Assembly: GCF_040958095.1 (NCBI RefSeq)
Contig: NC_091219.1
Span: 29,327,589-29,391,588 of the forward strand
From: Procambarus clarkii
Taxonomy: Eukaryota; Arthropoda; Malacostraca; Decapoda; Cambaridae
Length of the DNA: 64,000 nt
Direction of reading: 5' to 3'
This document shows, piece by piece, positions 20,500-32,800 of this stretch. Position numbers and translations under genes: made by a program. The notes under the pieces were generated by a model that saw only the letters and a list, made by a program, of their open reading frames with translations, was not told where the DNA came from and searched no databases. Each line of letters begins with the position of its first letter. Positions within the stretch are counted from its first letter, which is position 1.

Positions 20500-23400
20500 C
20501 ATTCTGCCCATTTACTTAGTGGCAAGCTTGGTAAATTAAATAGCATCCATAATCCACCTTTACTGGACACTGACTTGGTTAATAAGGCTCCAAATACTAG
20601 TCCCAAAACTGGCTGTTAAATCCAGCAGGATGCTAATCAGAGGGCCTTATATTGAGTAGATACTAATTCTCTAAGTTAAAATCCCTGAATTCTTGTAATG
20701 TTTGACAAGCAGATGTGGTTAATATAGCCAAAGTAAATTTTTTGCACTTATCGTTCTGCAATTACATAATTTTAAAACAATACTGTAACCCGTCCATTAA
20801 GTGGGTATACAATGTAGTGAAGGAGGGACTGTATATATTTGTACTGTAAATGACAATCTACAAGGAGCCCTGTACACTTGGTAGAAATGGTAGGTTGCTG
20901 ATGTGGATAATTACCACAATATGGTAGTAGATGCTTATCTGTGGTGCTAATGTAAATGATGTAACAATGAACCAGTGATTTATTATTATTATTATCCATA
21001 ACCTTTCGCAATTATTATTTCCAGTTTTTCACTGGGTTGATGACCCAGCTCATGTAGGTAACAACAAACAAACAGAGATAATAATAATACTGTAATGAAT
21101 GCTAAGCCTTCCACTTCAACTCGTGTATATATCCTTTGTTCACAGTAATATTATTATTCATTCATTCATTCCACATGACCAAACCACTTAAGTCTCTTCA
21201 GTTATTACAAGAACAGACTTTTGCTGCCTATCTTTTCAAAACACACTTTACCCGCCCTATCATAATATATTATTACCACAGGTATCTTAGCTTGTATATC
21301 TCAACTGTATTAATTTAGAATCTTTCAGGCTCATGTCACACCAGTGTTTCATGCTTATACTGTAGAGTTGGAACATTCAGCAATTAATGCAGCCCTCTAT
21401 CTGCACCTCTTCCTACTTTGTTCATTCTAACCAAGGAAGAACAAGGTAGGAAGATGGAAATTTAATAAAATAAATTTGAGGTTCTAATATAAAAGTAATA
21501 ATATTCTTATTAATATTTTAATACCACAGTGGTTTTGTATATTATTTATATTTTATTAATTACAATCCTGCCAGCAAGATTATATGAACCAGAAATAGTC
21601 ATTGGTCATTTTCTGTCTCGAGAATCTGAAGAACTCGCATTTCTAATATAATTTTATAACGATTATAAATCATTGAATGTTTGGAGACCCACTCAGATCA
21701 AGATAACTTGACTACAACAAAGTAAATTTGTTATGCATATTTTCACTGAGAACATTTTCTTTGGGGATGAGTTTTAGGACAAAATACCAAGAAACTTACT
21801 TGAATTAAATATGATTTTAAATTTGGAAACATTTCAAAATTAATTGATTCCTTATAAATCCTGTTAATAATAAATATTTCTGATTGTAATATATATGATT
21901 TTTCATAAAGGTCTAGAACCGAAAAAATTGCAAAACAACCACCAAGTTAATAAAGTACTTTACCCTAAATAGCAAATGGTCATTGATATGGGGATGTTTT
22001 ATTATATTTTCTTCTTCAATAAAGGTAACCCCCCCCCCCACTTACCTCATTTCCTGGTGATCAGGAACTGTATAGCTTCAAATTGAAAAATTCTAACTAT
22101 AAATTTTTGCCCAACACAGATTTTATCTAATTATAACAGGAGTATAAAATGAATTTCCCATGTTCAATTCTGTTGGCCAGTGAAACTTATTCAAGGTTTT
22201 GATTAATAATATTAAATTTAGAACACCTATAATTTACTTAAATATGGAATGCTATTAAGCCAGTATGTCTTGTGATGCATGTGGCAGTTGACTACCTCTA
22301 GCCAGTCAAGTCATGGTTGTCACCTCTGTTTATTAAATAGAATAATCACAAACTATACAGCTATATACAAAAGTCAGCAGCCCTGGAGCACCGACATAGC
22401 ACAACCTCCTGCATGTTGCAATATGGCTATTTACTAAGATTTTTCCACAATATTTACTGTAAAAAACTCAACATATGTTTTAACCACAAAGTGTGAGTAT
22501 TTGAGGCAATATAAAAAAGTGTGTTCCTATCGAGACATCATCAATGGTCACTGCTTATTAGATATTATTGTTTCTTCTAAGATGATTCCCAAATTTTAAA
22601 ATAGCTTTTTTTAAGCAATGTGGCAAGATGAGTTCCCACACATGATGTGAAGATGATAAAGAATGAAGGAAACCATACCAAAGGTTATGTAAATAAAGAA
22701 ACCCAAACTGATGGTCTACAGGCCTATAGGCCTAATACTTTAACACATTTTATTAAAAAAGTTCCTAAGTCTAATATTGATTAACATTTCCTTAGTTGAA
22801 AATCGTTGGTCAATATGGAAAGTTTAAATGTATGGCTAACAAGCCATAACATATGTCAGCAGCTGATTAACAATATCAACTGACAACTGAGAATCTTTAG
22901 AACACTTCTAATATTGAAACAATATTCACATGCAGAGTATTTGTATTGTCCTATATCCTCAGTGAAGCACCAATACAGCAATATACTGTAAAAGAAAAAA
23001 AAATATGATGATTCATTTATTCCACTGCACACATGCACTTGAAATTTTATTTCACAAATTTTTCTCACTTTTTAAATAAGAGTATTTTCAGAGGTAATAA
23101 AAAATATATATATTATCATTTTAGGAGGTATCTAACATACCACAAAACATCTTTCATAGTCATGTCAATGCCACCCATGAAACAAATCAAATTGCAAGCA
23201 AAAACAGTGGAATTCAGTGAGTCATCAAAGTTAATAAAGATATCTTCAGGTGGACAAAACATAATATTCTGCTATGTTCTGGTACACTGCAACTGATAAG
23301 CTAGGACTTGTGCTGATCCTGACAATGATCAAAACAGCTGAGGACTTGCACTGATCTTGACAGTAATCAATACAGCTGACTTTCTTAACGTCACATGACA

Positions 23401-23780
23401 TGGCACCTTTAAGGGCCAATTTTAGCTCATATGACAAAAAAATCACTTGGTTTCAGCAGTAACAGGACTCGTATTTTTTTTTTTATCCAGGGCTGGCCAA
23501 ATGAATAGAGCGCCATCAAGCAGTGAGGCCAATGGTTGTACATCCTGTTGACAACATGCATCGGCAAGGGACGATTTCACAGCCAAAATGTAACATTTAC
23601 ATCCATAAGTTTCATACATAAATGTACAGCAACAACAAGAACTCTCACAGAACCATAATAAATATAAACACAGCTATGGCTATATGTACAAAACATGTCA
23701 AATAATGGGACTTAGGTGATATCTGAGTTGAGTTGTGTACAAGGAACAGAGCTGACATGAACAGAGCATATTTTTGGTAA
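20500..23780. other. AT-rich DNA downstream of the BET gene; no gene seen
   Basis: No coding exon, RNA gene or clear mobile element was recognised. It holds a short C run at 22029-22038 and two related 40-bp pieces near 23305-23360 ('gctgaggacttgcactgatc'). Part of it may be the 3' UTR of the BET gene if the early poly(A) signal is not the one used. Confidence 0.45.
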
Positions 23781-23782
23781 AT

Positions 23783-23788
23783 TTTATT
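23783..23788 (-). promoter_or_regulatory. Candidate poly(A) signal of the BET gene
   Basis: AATAAA on the minus strand, only a few bases after the BET stop codon. Such a short 3' UTR is unusual, so a more distal signal (for example TTTATT on the plus strand near 23013 or 23047) may be used instead. Confidence 0.3.
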
Positions 23789-23790
23789 AA

Positions 23791-23862
23791 TTATTTTCCG
23801 CACTGCTCTTCAAATGCAGCCATCAGGTCACTCTGACGATTCATGTCTATTTGACCCGCCAT
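23791..23862 (-). CDS. fs(1)h: BET gene terminal exon: P-TEFb-binding C-terminal motif
   Basis: Acceptor tttttcttccag, then 23 codons (MAGQIDMNRQSDLMAAF..., ending CGK) and TAA. The core IDMNRQSDLMAAFEE matches the BET C-terminal motif (in BRD4 an IDMNxQSDLL..FEENL-type end) that contacts cyclin T/CDK9. The exon joins phase 0 to ...RRRREA of the exon at 30654-30873, exactly where BRD4-type proteins have this motif. It was too short to appear as an ordinary open frame. Confidence 0.92.
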   Translation of the reverse strand: MAGQIDMNRQSDLMAAFEEQCGK

Positions 23863-26800
23863 CTGGAAGAAAAACATTATTCTATTAGGTTGCTAATTAG
23901 GTAAGAAAAACAACAAACATTGACATTCATATAAAAACTCAATAAAATTAATGTTAATACTGAGGACATGACCTACAATTATAATAGAATCTCCAAGCCT
24001 AGACCTAAATATAAATAAATACTGATGTCCCACAAAACCTTGAAATAATAAGTACATTACTTTCAAATCGCACAATGTATGAACTTTCCTATTGGATCAC
24101 CTACCTGAAATCTGGAATCGATACAGATTTCAAAGTGATGATATATATGTGTATGTGACATTTTCTGTGAGTGGCCCATTGCTACTAAAACTGGACCTGT
24201 CCATTCCAGGCTATTTCCTTTTATGCTGGTAGCAATTACTCATGGATTTTTTTTAATCATATTAATGTTTAATTTTCTACAAGTATAAAAGATGTCTACT
24301 GAATGTATTTTTTAAGTTCCCTCTATTTCAGAGACCTCAATTGCTAATCTCAATTGCTTTGAAGCCATACTTGATGTAAGAAGGCACAAGTGATTTGAAA
24401 ATTTATACTTTGGAGATCTGGCCACTCATTCCCAACTAACAATATTCTGGGCTCCTTGAGCAGCTCAGAGACTGCTCAGCAATGTGAAAAATGTTTACAA
24501 TCTTTTACATTTTCAAAGTTACTTGTTTAAACTATAAATCTGGTTTAAAAATGATTGCAAATGAATTCTCTAAGATAATAGATGCAAAGACAAAGGTTTA
24601 CTGTATTTATAATAGATTATACATGACAATGATGAAAATAAGTGTGTTTATGGACAGCAATTGAATGACATGATTTAGCATCATTGGAATGTATTGTCAT
24701 CGAAATGCAAAAGTATTCTTAATTAAATTAAAAGCATTAAATTAAATTATAAATTAAGAGCAATGTCTGCAAAGGATAACATGAAGCTGTGACTTGTATT
24801 TTTGTCTATATCTAATATGAGAATGAGAAAACCAAGCTTTGAATGTAATGAAAAGCCTTTTTGATGGAGGAGCACTAATTGCACCTTGAAGATCATTACT
24901 ACCAATCAGATAGCCCTGACCCCCAGCATGCAACTAAATCCCCTTATCAGCCAGCTCTGGAGCTGATGTACAACCCAATAATGATTCAACAAACCAGAGA
25001 CACAGAATCAGGGAGCCATTGGGGCTCCTCCAGAAAGAGGTGTTTTATTATTTTCAGCGCTGGGTTTCTAGGGGAGCTCCCAGGTGGCCTTCTGAAGCTA
25101 ACAACAGAATAAAATAACGGGACTTAGCAGGGAGAAGGAGAGAAGTCAAGCGCTAGGATGAAGAAGAAGAGAACCCTACCTGGGGGAGACAGCCCAAAGC
25201 AACATATGACCAACTGGGACCAGGAAAACTAAATACCAGGCAGCCAGAACGCTGTTAGACTGCCAAAATCCCTGACCCCAAATATCAGCCCAGGACATAT
25301 TAAAGAAAACTATGGCTAAAGCTGCATATTTGTGAACATCATAGGTCTAAGGGTAGACCTCAGGCTGGGTAGCTATGATGAGATTGTGGACGACTTGGGA
25401 AATATGAGCCTTGGAAAAGGAAACCAAGGAAACAGGGGTAATCAATAACGTCCCCACCAAGGCAGAACCAGTGGCCTGCAGATAGCAGAGAAGAGCTGCT
25501 ACCAGACACAGTAAATGATGGACCTCTGATCAAACCAACCAAACTTGAGAAACCATGATAAAACATTAGAAATACCGAGAAAATATTATATATTCAATAC
25601 ATACAGTTCCAATTTCACACAAAATATGCAGAACTAGGCTGAACTCTGAAAATGTTATGAGATTACTATAGCCACCATAACAGCTTATTAGTTCCTAATT
25701 GTGCATGACAATGTTCATAGTTTTACAGTATCTAAAATGTGTACAGTATAATAACACCAAAAACTTAATGTTTTATTGTTCTAAGCATACAATATTGTGC
25801 GCATCTAAGTGACACGAATATATTTGAGCATTCCGATGTTTAACACATTTTATTATATAAATTTCTCAAAAGACAATATTGAAACATATTACTAAAAAAA
25901 AATAAAAAAAAAACCCTAATCAGACACATTAGAATAAATATGTGAAAATATCTTTGAGGGAACTCCTCTTCACAGCTGGCTTGGGATGACCACTCCAACG
26001 GCAATTCCTCAAAGAACGTGCACAAATTGTTGTTATCGCAAGACCTCCAGGCTGAACCATAGCCAAAGTCATACACCTCAAAGTCAACAGTTCCCATGGT
26101 GTAGTGGTTAAGACACTCGCCTGTCATTTTGCGAGTGATTTGTCCTTGGTTCGTATCCTGGCTGGGGAGGATTTACTGGGAGTCAATCCTTAACTGTAGC
26201 CTGTGTTCACCCAACAGTAAAATGGGTACCTGGTTGTTAAACGATTTGGTGGGGTCGTATTCCAGGGAACATAGGATTAAGGATTAACCCGAAACTCTAA
26301 TCGTGCTAGTGGCTGTACAAGAATGTAAGAATTCTTATATAAATAAGAATTTTTTTAGTGGGGCTTGACGGTTGAGTGGACAGCGCTCGGGATTAGTAAT
26401 CCTAGGGTCCGGGGATCGATCACAGGCGAAGGCGGAAACACGTGGGCAGTTTCTTTCATCCTGATGCTCCTGTTCACCTAACAGTAAATAGGTATCTGGG
26501 AGCTAAACAGCTGCTATGGGCTGCTTCCTAGGAAAATGTGTGAAAAAACCAGCGTAGAATGTAATGAAATGCCATTTTCTGGGTGAGTCCCGGAGGCTCC
26601 CCGGAGCTATCCATGGCTGATATGGATAGCCTAACTATTTTGTACCAGTCGATGTGGGTGGAGTTCTAGCCTACCGGGGATCACGAGTCAGAACCTGGCC
26701 CCCTCACAGAGGCATGGGAAGCAATGGCCCATAGAAATGCACATGTGCTTTGGAGCATTCTATATCTGCCATCGACTTGGACAGGCACCCAGAAAGGTAA

Positions 26801-29800
26801 GCGCCTCAAAATAAACTCCTATTCTGGTTAGCAACGAAAATCGTCAAACGAGTGGACAGAACTCCCTAAAGAAAAACGAGCAAACAAGCATGACGTCACA
26901 CGAACCGCACTGCATGTCTGCGCAGCTCCCCCCCCCCTCCCCGGGAGGGGAAAGGGGGAGCCCCAAACCCTCGCGCCGGCGATCCCCGCCCCAGTTCCTC
27001 GGCTGATAGGATCGTGCATAGTCGTGTGGCTCCAGCTCCAGTCTTGTCTCAGTGCTGTTCATTGTTTTCAGTGCTGCTCTTCCGGTGGTCATGTGAGCTG
27101 GGAGTATTATTCTCAGGTACTCTGGCTGCATGTGCTTAGGGTCACCTTCCCTGAGTGCCCTGTAAGTACTGCCCTTGGGGCTTGGGGTTATCTTCCACAA
27201 GTCGCCTTGGGTCTACCTCTGTTGGCCTTTCGCTGCTTGGCGCTTGGCCGCCCCGAGTGTTTGGGGGTTTCCCTCCCTTGTTTACCTTGGGGTAAGTGGT
27301 AGTTATAGCACTGGTGGGGCGCTGGGTACTGCGTAGCTAGTTTTCACCGAACACCGGCCGCCTCTGTTCCCTCTTGGTACATTGTCCACTTGCATGGTTT
27401 TTCTTTTCTTTTTGTTTTTGCCTGGTGGGGGTCTGCATTATGTTCTCCCTCCCCCTTATATTAGGGGGTCGTTTTTTGTGGTGGCACCCCCTGCTTCGCT
27501 CTCGTGAGTGAACACGTCCCGTGGGTTCAGCTTTTAACAGTTTGCTTGGTAGTTTGGGGCGCCGGTTAGCAGTGCCCTGCCTCGGATAACCCTTAGCAGA
27601 CCCAGTATAAGGGCCTTGGAAAACCTAGCGGGGGCTCTCGGGGTCCGATGGAGGAGGCCCCTTGCGGCCCCTCTCGCTTTGTGCGAGATTGAGGGTTGCT
27701 CTGTCCCCTTGTCTCAGGGTGACACTCATTGTTTTTGCCTCCATCATGCTACCTGTTGGGTCGGTGACACATTCGACCCTGAGTCCGGCAAGCTGTGTTG
27801 CTTGTGCGTGACTCAATTCACCCTGTCTGATGATGATTTGCTTCAAATGCAGGCAGCTCGCGTGTTGCGGGGTAGGTTTAGGTTGTTGCAACGCTCTCGG
27901 ATTGTCGCTTCCCTGGACGCCCCGAGGCTGCCCCGCTTTGTCTATAGAGACTCGGACTTGGGGGTGTTGGCCTCTTCGGCCCTGGTTACATCCGCTCCCC
28001 CTCATTCTTTTCCTTCGGTGGTTCATTCGGTCCCCCCCGCAACCCCCCCCCCCCTGCTTCCGGCCCCTAAGCATCAGAGGGCTTCAGGGTCGGGGCAGGG
28101 TTCAGAGATTTCTGAGACTCGGGCAGTTTCGGGGGTTGCCTCGTCCGGGGTGGCTGTGGAGGCATTTGAGTCTGTTCCTCCTGCCGATGCTCAAGGGTCT
28201 GACGAGTGGGCCCCTTCTCTTCCGGGTCTTTCGGCTGCCCCGGCCTTTTCTTGTGGGGCCGGGGCTTTGGAGGACGACTCGGCCCCGGGGCTGGGGCTTT
28301 GGAGAATGACTTAGCCCCGGGGCCTGGTGTGGAGGTTCCCGGGGTTGGGGAGGAGCTGACATGGGGGCCTTGAGCTCCATTGGACCACGCCTGGATTTTC
28401 CATCCTTCTGAGCTGGGCTTATTGTTGCAAGGAGTGGGGTTTTCTTTTCCCCCCCTCTGCGTACGATTTGGACTTGGGTTCTGCTCCTCCCCAGGTTCGG
28501 ATCCGTGTCCCTGTGGATTCTTCGGTTCCATCTTTCCGGAGGTTTTCGGCTTCCCGCATCTCTCCGCCTGAGGTGCGGTCGGCTTTCGCGGCTTACCTCC
28601 TGCGTGACCGGGAGTACACCTCCATAATAGATCCTCCTTCGTTCAGGTTTGGATCGTCGTGTCCTTACTGGGTGCATTATAAGGTTCCAGGGTCGTCCTG
28701 GCTTGCAGACTGTCCCCTTGTTTTCGTTGGATGCTTGGGACTCGTTCTGTTGGACCCCCACACGTTTGAGTGGCGCGAGACAGTGATGGTGGTCCAGGTT
28801 TACCAGGGGGAGCGATTTTGAGCATCTTAACAGTATTGAGCCCCGGGCGTGCACTCCGTGCGTATGCACGAAGTAGGTGTGGCGGTGCAGGCAAGTGCTC
28901 GGCGACACTAAATGGTATACTTGTTTCACTTTTCTCACCTTAATTCTCATGCTACGTCGCTCGTTTTGGTATCATTGTGTTCACAATAGAATTCCCTACA
29001 GGTGTATATGCATATATGGTCCAAAAGCCAAGCTTGACTCCCCCACAGCAAAGCCTAAAGTCGGGAAAAGTTACCCATGAGCGCACAAAATCAGTAAAAT
29101 GTGTATACTCGTTTCAGTTTTCTCACCTTAATTCTCGTGTTACGTCGTTCGTTTTGATATCAATGTGTTAACAATTAAATTCCCTGAAGGTGTATATGCA
29201 TATATTGTCCAAAAGCCCAGCATGACTCCCTTAGCAAAGCCTAAAGTTACCCGTGAACGTGATCCAATTATCACACCCGCAACCTAATGTGTATTCTCGT
29301 TCAGTTTGATAACATCAATTTTCGTGTTATGTCGCTCGTTTTGGTATCAAATTGTTGGCAATATAAAGGCACGTATTTTAAAACTAGTCCCATAATAACA
29401 GAGCAATAACTGGAATTTTAACAGATATTTTAATTTTGGACGCTCATCACAAAATTATTTATATCTTTCCAGTGTTCTGACATAAAATTTCGTGTTACAT
29501 CTTTAATTTTAGTATCAAATTGTTCGCAATGTAAAGGCGCGCATTTTAAAACTAGTCCCATAATAATAGCACAATAAATAGAAGTTTAACAAATATTTTA
29601 AAATTTTACCAAAAACGTATTTATAATCTTTCAAGTGTTCTGACATCAAGTTTTGTGTTACATCTTTCATGTTGATATCAAATTGTGCGGACTCTAAAGG
29701 TGCTCATTTTGAAACTATGCCGAAGTCGATCGAATAGAAAATGAATTTTATACAAATATTTTTTGTATTGGACTCGAGCAGTGTCCAAAGAGAGCAATAG

Positions 29801-32800
29801 TGTTAACACTTTCGGTACCTGATGCCAGTATATCCGTCAAAAAACATAAGTATGGATACGGCTTTACACAATCGGCATCAATAATTTAAAAAATGTTCAT
29901 AATTCCATTTAACGTCTGAATACTATGGGACATGTTTCAAAATGAGCACCAACTTCTTCCCATTTTCTGTATATCCCACATGGCATCCTGACCCCACCGT
30001 GTGGGCAGCCACCCATGCTGGAGGCTTATTGTTCTCGTGACCTCGTTCGTGACAGCCGCGATCTCCCAATTCTGGTTATTTTATCTCATGTAGTATTTGT
30101 TGTTACCGGCTTTATAAACACTGCAAACTGACTTCCAGATGGATACTGATCAGGACAGAGCCAATCCAAGACGAAAGCAGTGAAAGAATCACGAATGAGG
30201 GAAAAGTTATTGAGTTGTCATTGAAAGTATAGGAAAGTGAGAAATATATTCTTATATGAAAATATCCCTTTACAAAATTCTATTGCGAACAATTTGATAC
30301 CAAATTGAACGACGTAGCATGAAAATTTAGGTGAGAAAGCTGAAGAGAATAAACATTGGAGTGGTGAGCTCTCAGGCAATGCTCAGGCTATTTTGCAGTG
30401 TGCGGCGGGTCTAAGGTATAGCAAAGTGAGACTTATATGTTCTTATATGCAAATATCCCTTCACAGCTTTCTACTGCAAACATTCTACTGTAGCACGAAA
30501 ATTGAGAAACGTCGCGCACCGCTTGGGCTACCATGAGGTGCGCTACGGGTCTCCCGCCGGGGCAACGAAAGTGTTAACAAATGCACAGCCCATGGGTTAA
30601 TACTGTAGAAACTGAAAGTGTTAGCTAAAGAAAAAAAAAATATCTAGACTCACCGCTTCCCTCCGTCTTCGTTCTTGTTCTCTAAGCTTTTGTCGATCGC
30701 GATCACTGAGTTTTGCATTATCATGCGAGGATGTTGGTGTGGCTGGGGGATGGGAGCTTGGTGGACCTGCAGGTGTTGCCAACTGTGGATGAGGTGATGT
30801 GGATGCAGTCATTGGAGTGGCCACTTTGGCACTGGGAGCAGGTCTTTCCCTAATGGTGACAGGCTCTCTTCTACTGCAATAACAAATGTATCATTAGCCA
30901 AATCATACATTGAAAATAGAAACATAGAAAAAATAATAAAAACAGATATTTACATTTGTTTATTCATTGCATTCACTCTGCTTCCCCTTCTTCACCTTGT
31001 CCCACTCCCTTGCCCTCACTCTCCTATCCTTATTGTCTCTTCTTTCCCTTCCTTCATACTCCACCCTTCTCATCTCCTAATCTCTCCTTCATCGTGTCCA
31101 CAACAAGTTGAAAATTAATATATATTGTCATTTTTAGTTCAATAAAGTAAACGTAAGGGGCCAGGAGCTCAAAAATATTTATCAAAATATGAAATATGAA
31201 TGAAAATAAGTTTGCAATTAGTACTGATGATAACAATAACACCTTCTAGCTAATGGAACTCATGGATAATGCAGTGATAAAGAGATGCAAGCACCTGTCC
31301 GATGCTTAAAGAAGAAAATTAATAGTAAGGAGGGTCCACAAAGTGAATATGTAGTGGTGCCTTCTAGAATTGCTGATTGCCACCAGGAGGGCAAAATTTC
31401 ACACAAATAATAATGAGTAAGTATGTTATTTTGCTGTATTTTATTATATATCATATAAATACATTGCCCAATGGCAAAATTTCTTATGCCCACCATATTT
31501 TTTTTTTATGGTGGGGATGGAGGGATTTTCTGTTTCTTCTTTGTTTCTCATCTGATTTTGCTGTGGCTTCTATATCGTGCAGAATGCATACCCTTCACTA
31601 AGTATGTGAAGTTGGAAAGGAAATTGGCCGACATGTAAATCAGCCACAGGTGGCAGAACTTGTGACTTTTCATTTATTTGGGGCAGAGTTATTCATAGAT
31701 TTCAAACTCTATTTTCTTTATCTCTTTAGGTTGTTTTTGCTGAATGGGGACCAGATGAGGGCTTTATCACTCATATAAAGTATACAGTGGAACCTCGAGT
31801 GATGAGCAGCTCCAGTCACGAGCATTTAAAATAACGAGCAAGCCACTCACAGAAAATTTGTCTCGACTGACGAGCTTTCAGTCAATTAATGAGCGTTCCC
31901 GCTGGTTCTCGGAAATCTCCAACCTTTTACAAGTATGCATTGATGTAGCATAAAAATTACTGGAAAAAAGACTTTATATTTATTTAAGTAAGAAAAATTT
32001 ATTGACATTGTGGATAACCTGTGGATATCTGTTTTTGTAGGTTGGCCCCCACAATAAACACAAAGACCACATCACATTTAAGGGGTTAGGAGTAAAAGCT
32101 TAGGATACAAGTGATCTCTCCATGTGCCTACTGTACACCTAGATAGGGATACAAGTGATCCCATCTTGTTCCTATTATTCAGCAAGTCAAGGAGGCAAAG
32201 CACCATACAATAGTGCTTAAATTCTTAACACAACCACTCAAAGTACGCACCTTTGCAATTCCTGAGTAGCTCTTGCCTCTTTAGCTTGCTCCATGGCTCT
32301 CTCAAGGGCTTCTTCCTCCAAGCGAGCACGTTCTCTTTCTGCTTCTTGTCTTGCTCTTTCTTTTTCAACCTGCTCCTTTTGCTGTCTTCTTTGCTCTTGC
32401 TGTTCAATAATCTGACGTTGCTGTTAAAAAAAAATGTTTTCACCATCATCTGCACCTATTTGATGTAAGCACACACACACACACACTTTCTGATAAAGAA
32501 AAAGATCTAGGGGTGGTTCTAGATAGAAAACTATCACCTGAGGACCACATAAAGAATATTGTGCGAGGAGCCTAAGCCACGCTTTCTAACTTCAGAATTG
32601 CTTTTAAATACATGGATGGCGATATACTAAAGAAATTGTTCACTACTTTTGTGAGGCCAAAGCTAGAGTATGCAGCGGTTGAGTGGTGCCCATATCTTAA
32701 GAAGCACATCAACAAACTGGAAAAGGTGCAAAGACATGCTACTAAGTGGCTCCCAGAACTGAAGGGCAAGAGCTACAGAGGAGAGGTTAGAGGCATTAAA

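Noticed and set aside
19750-20619. 289-codon Pro/Ser/His-rich plus frame
   Set aside because: Generated by CCTCCC/CACCAAC simple repeats and the 33-bp minisatellite.
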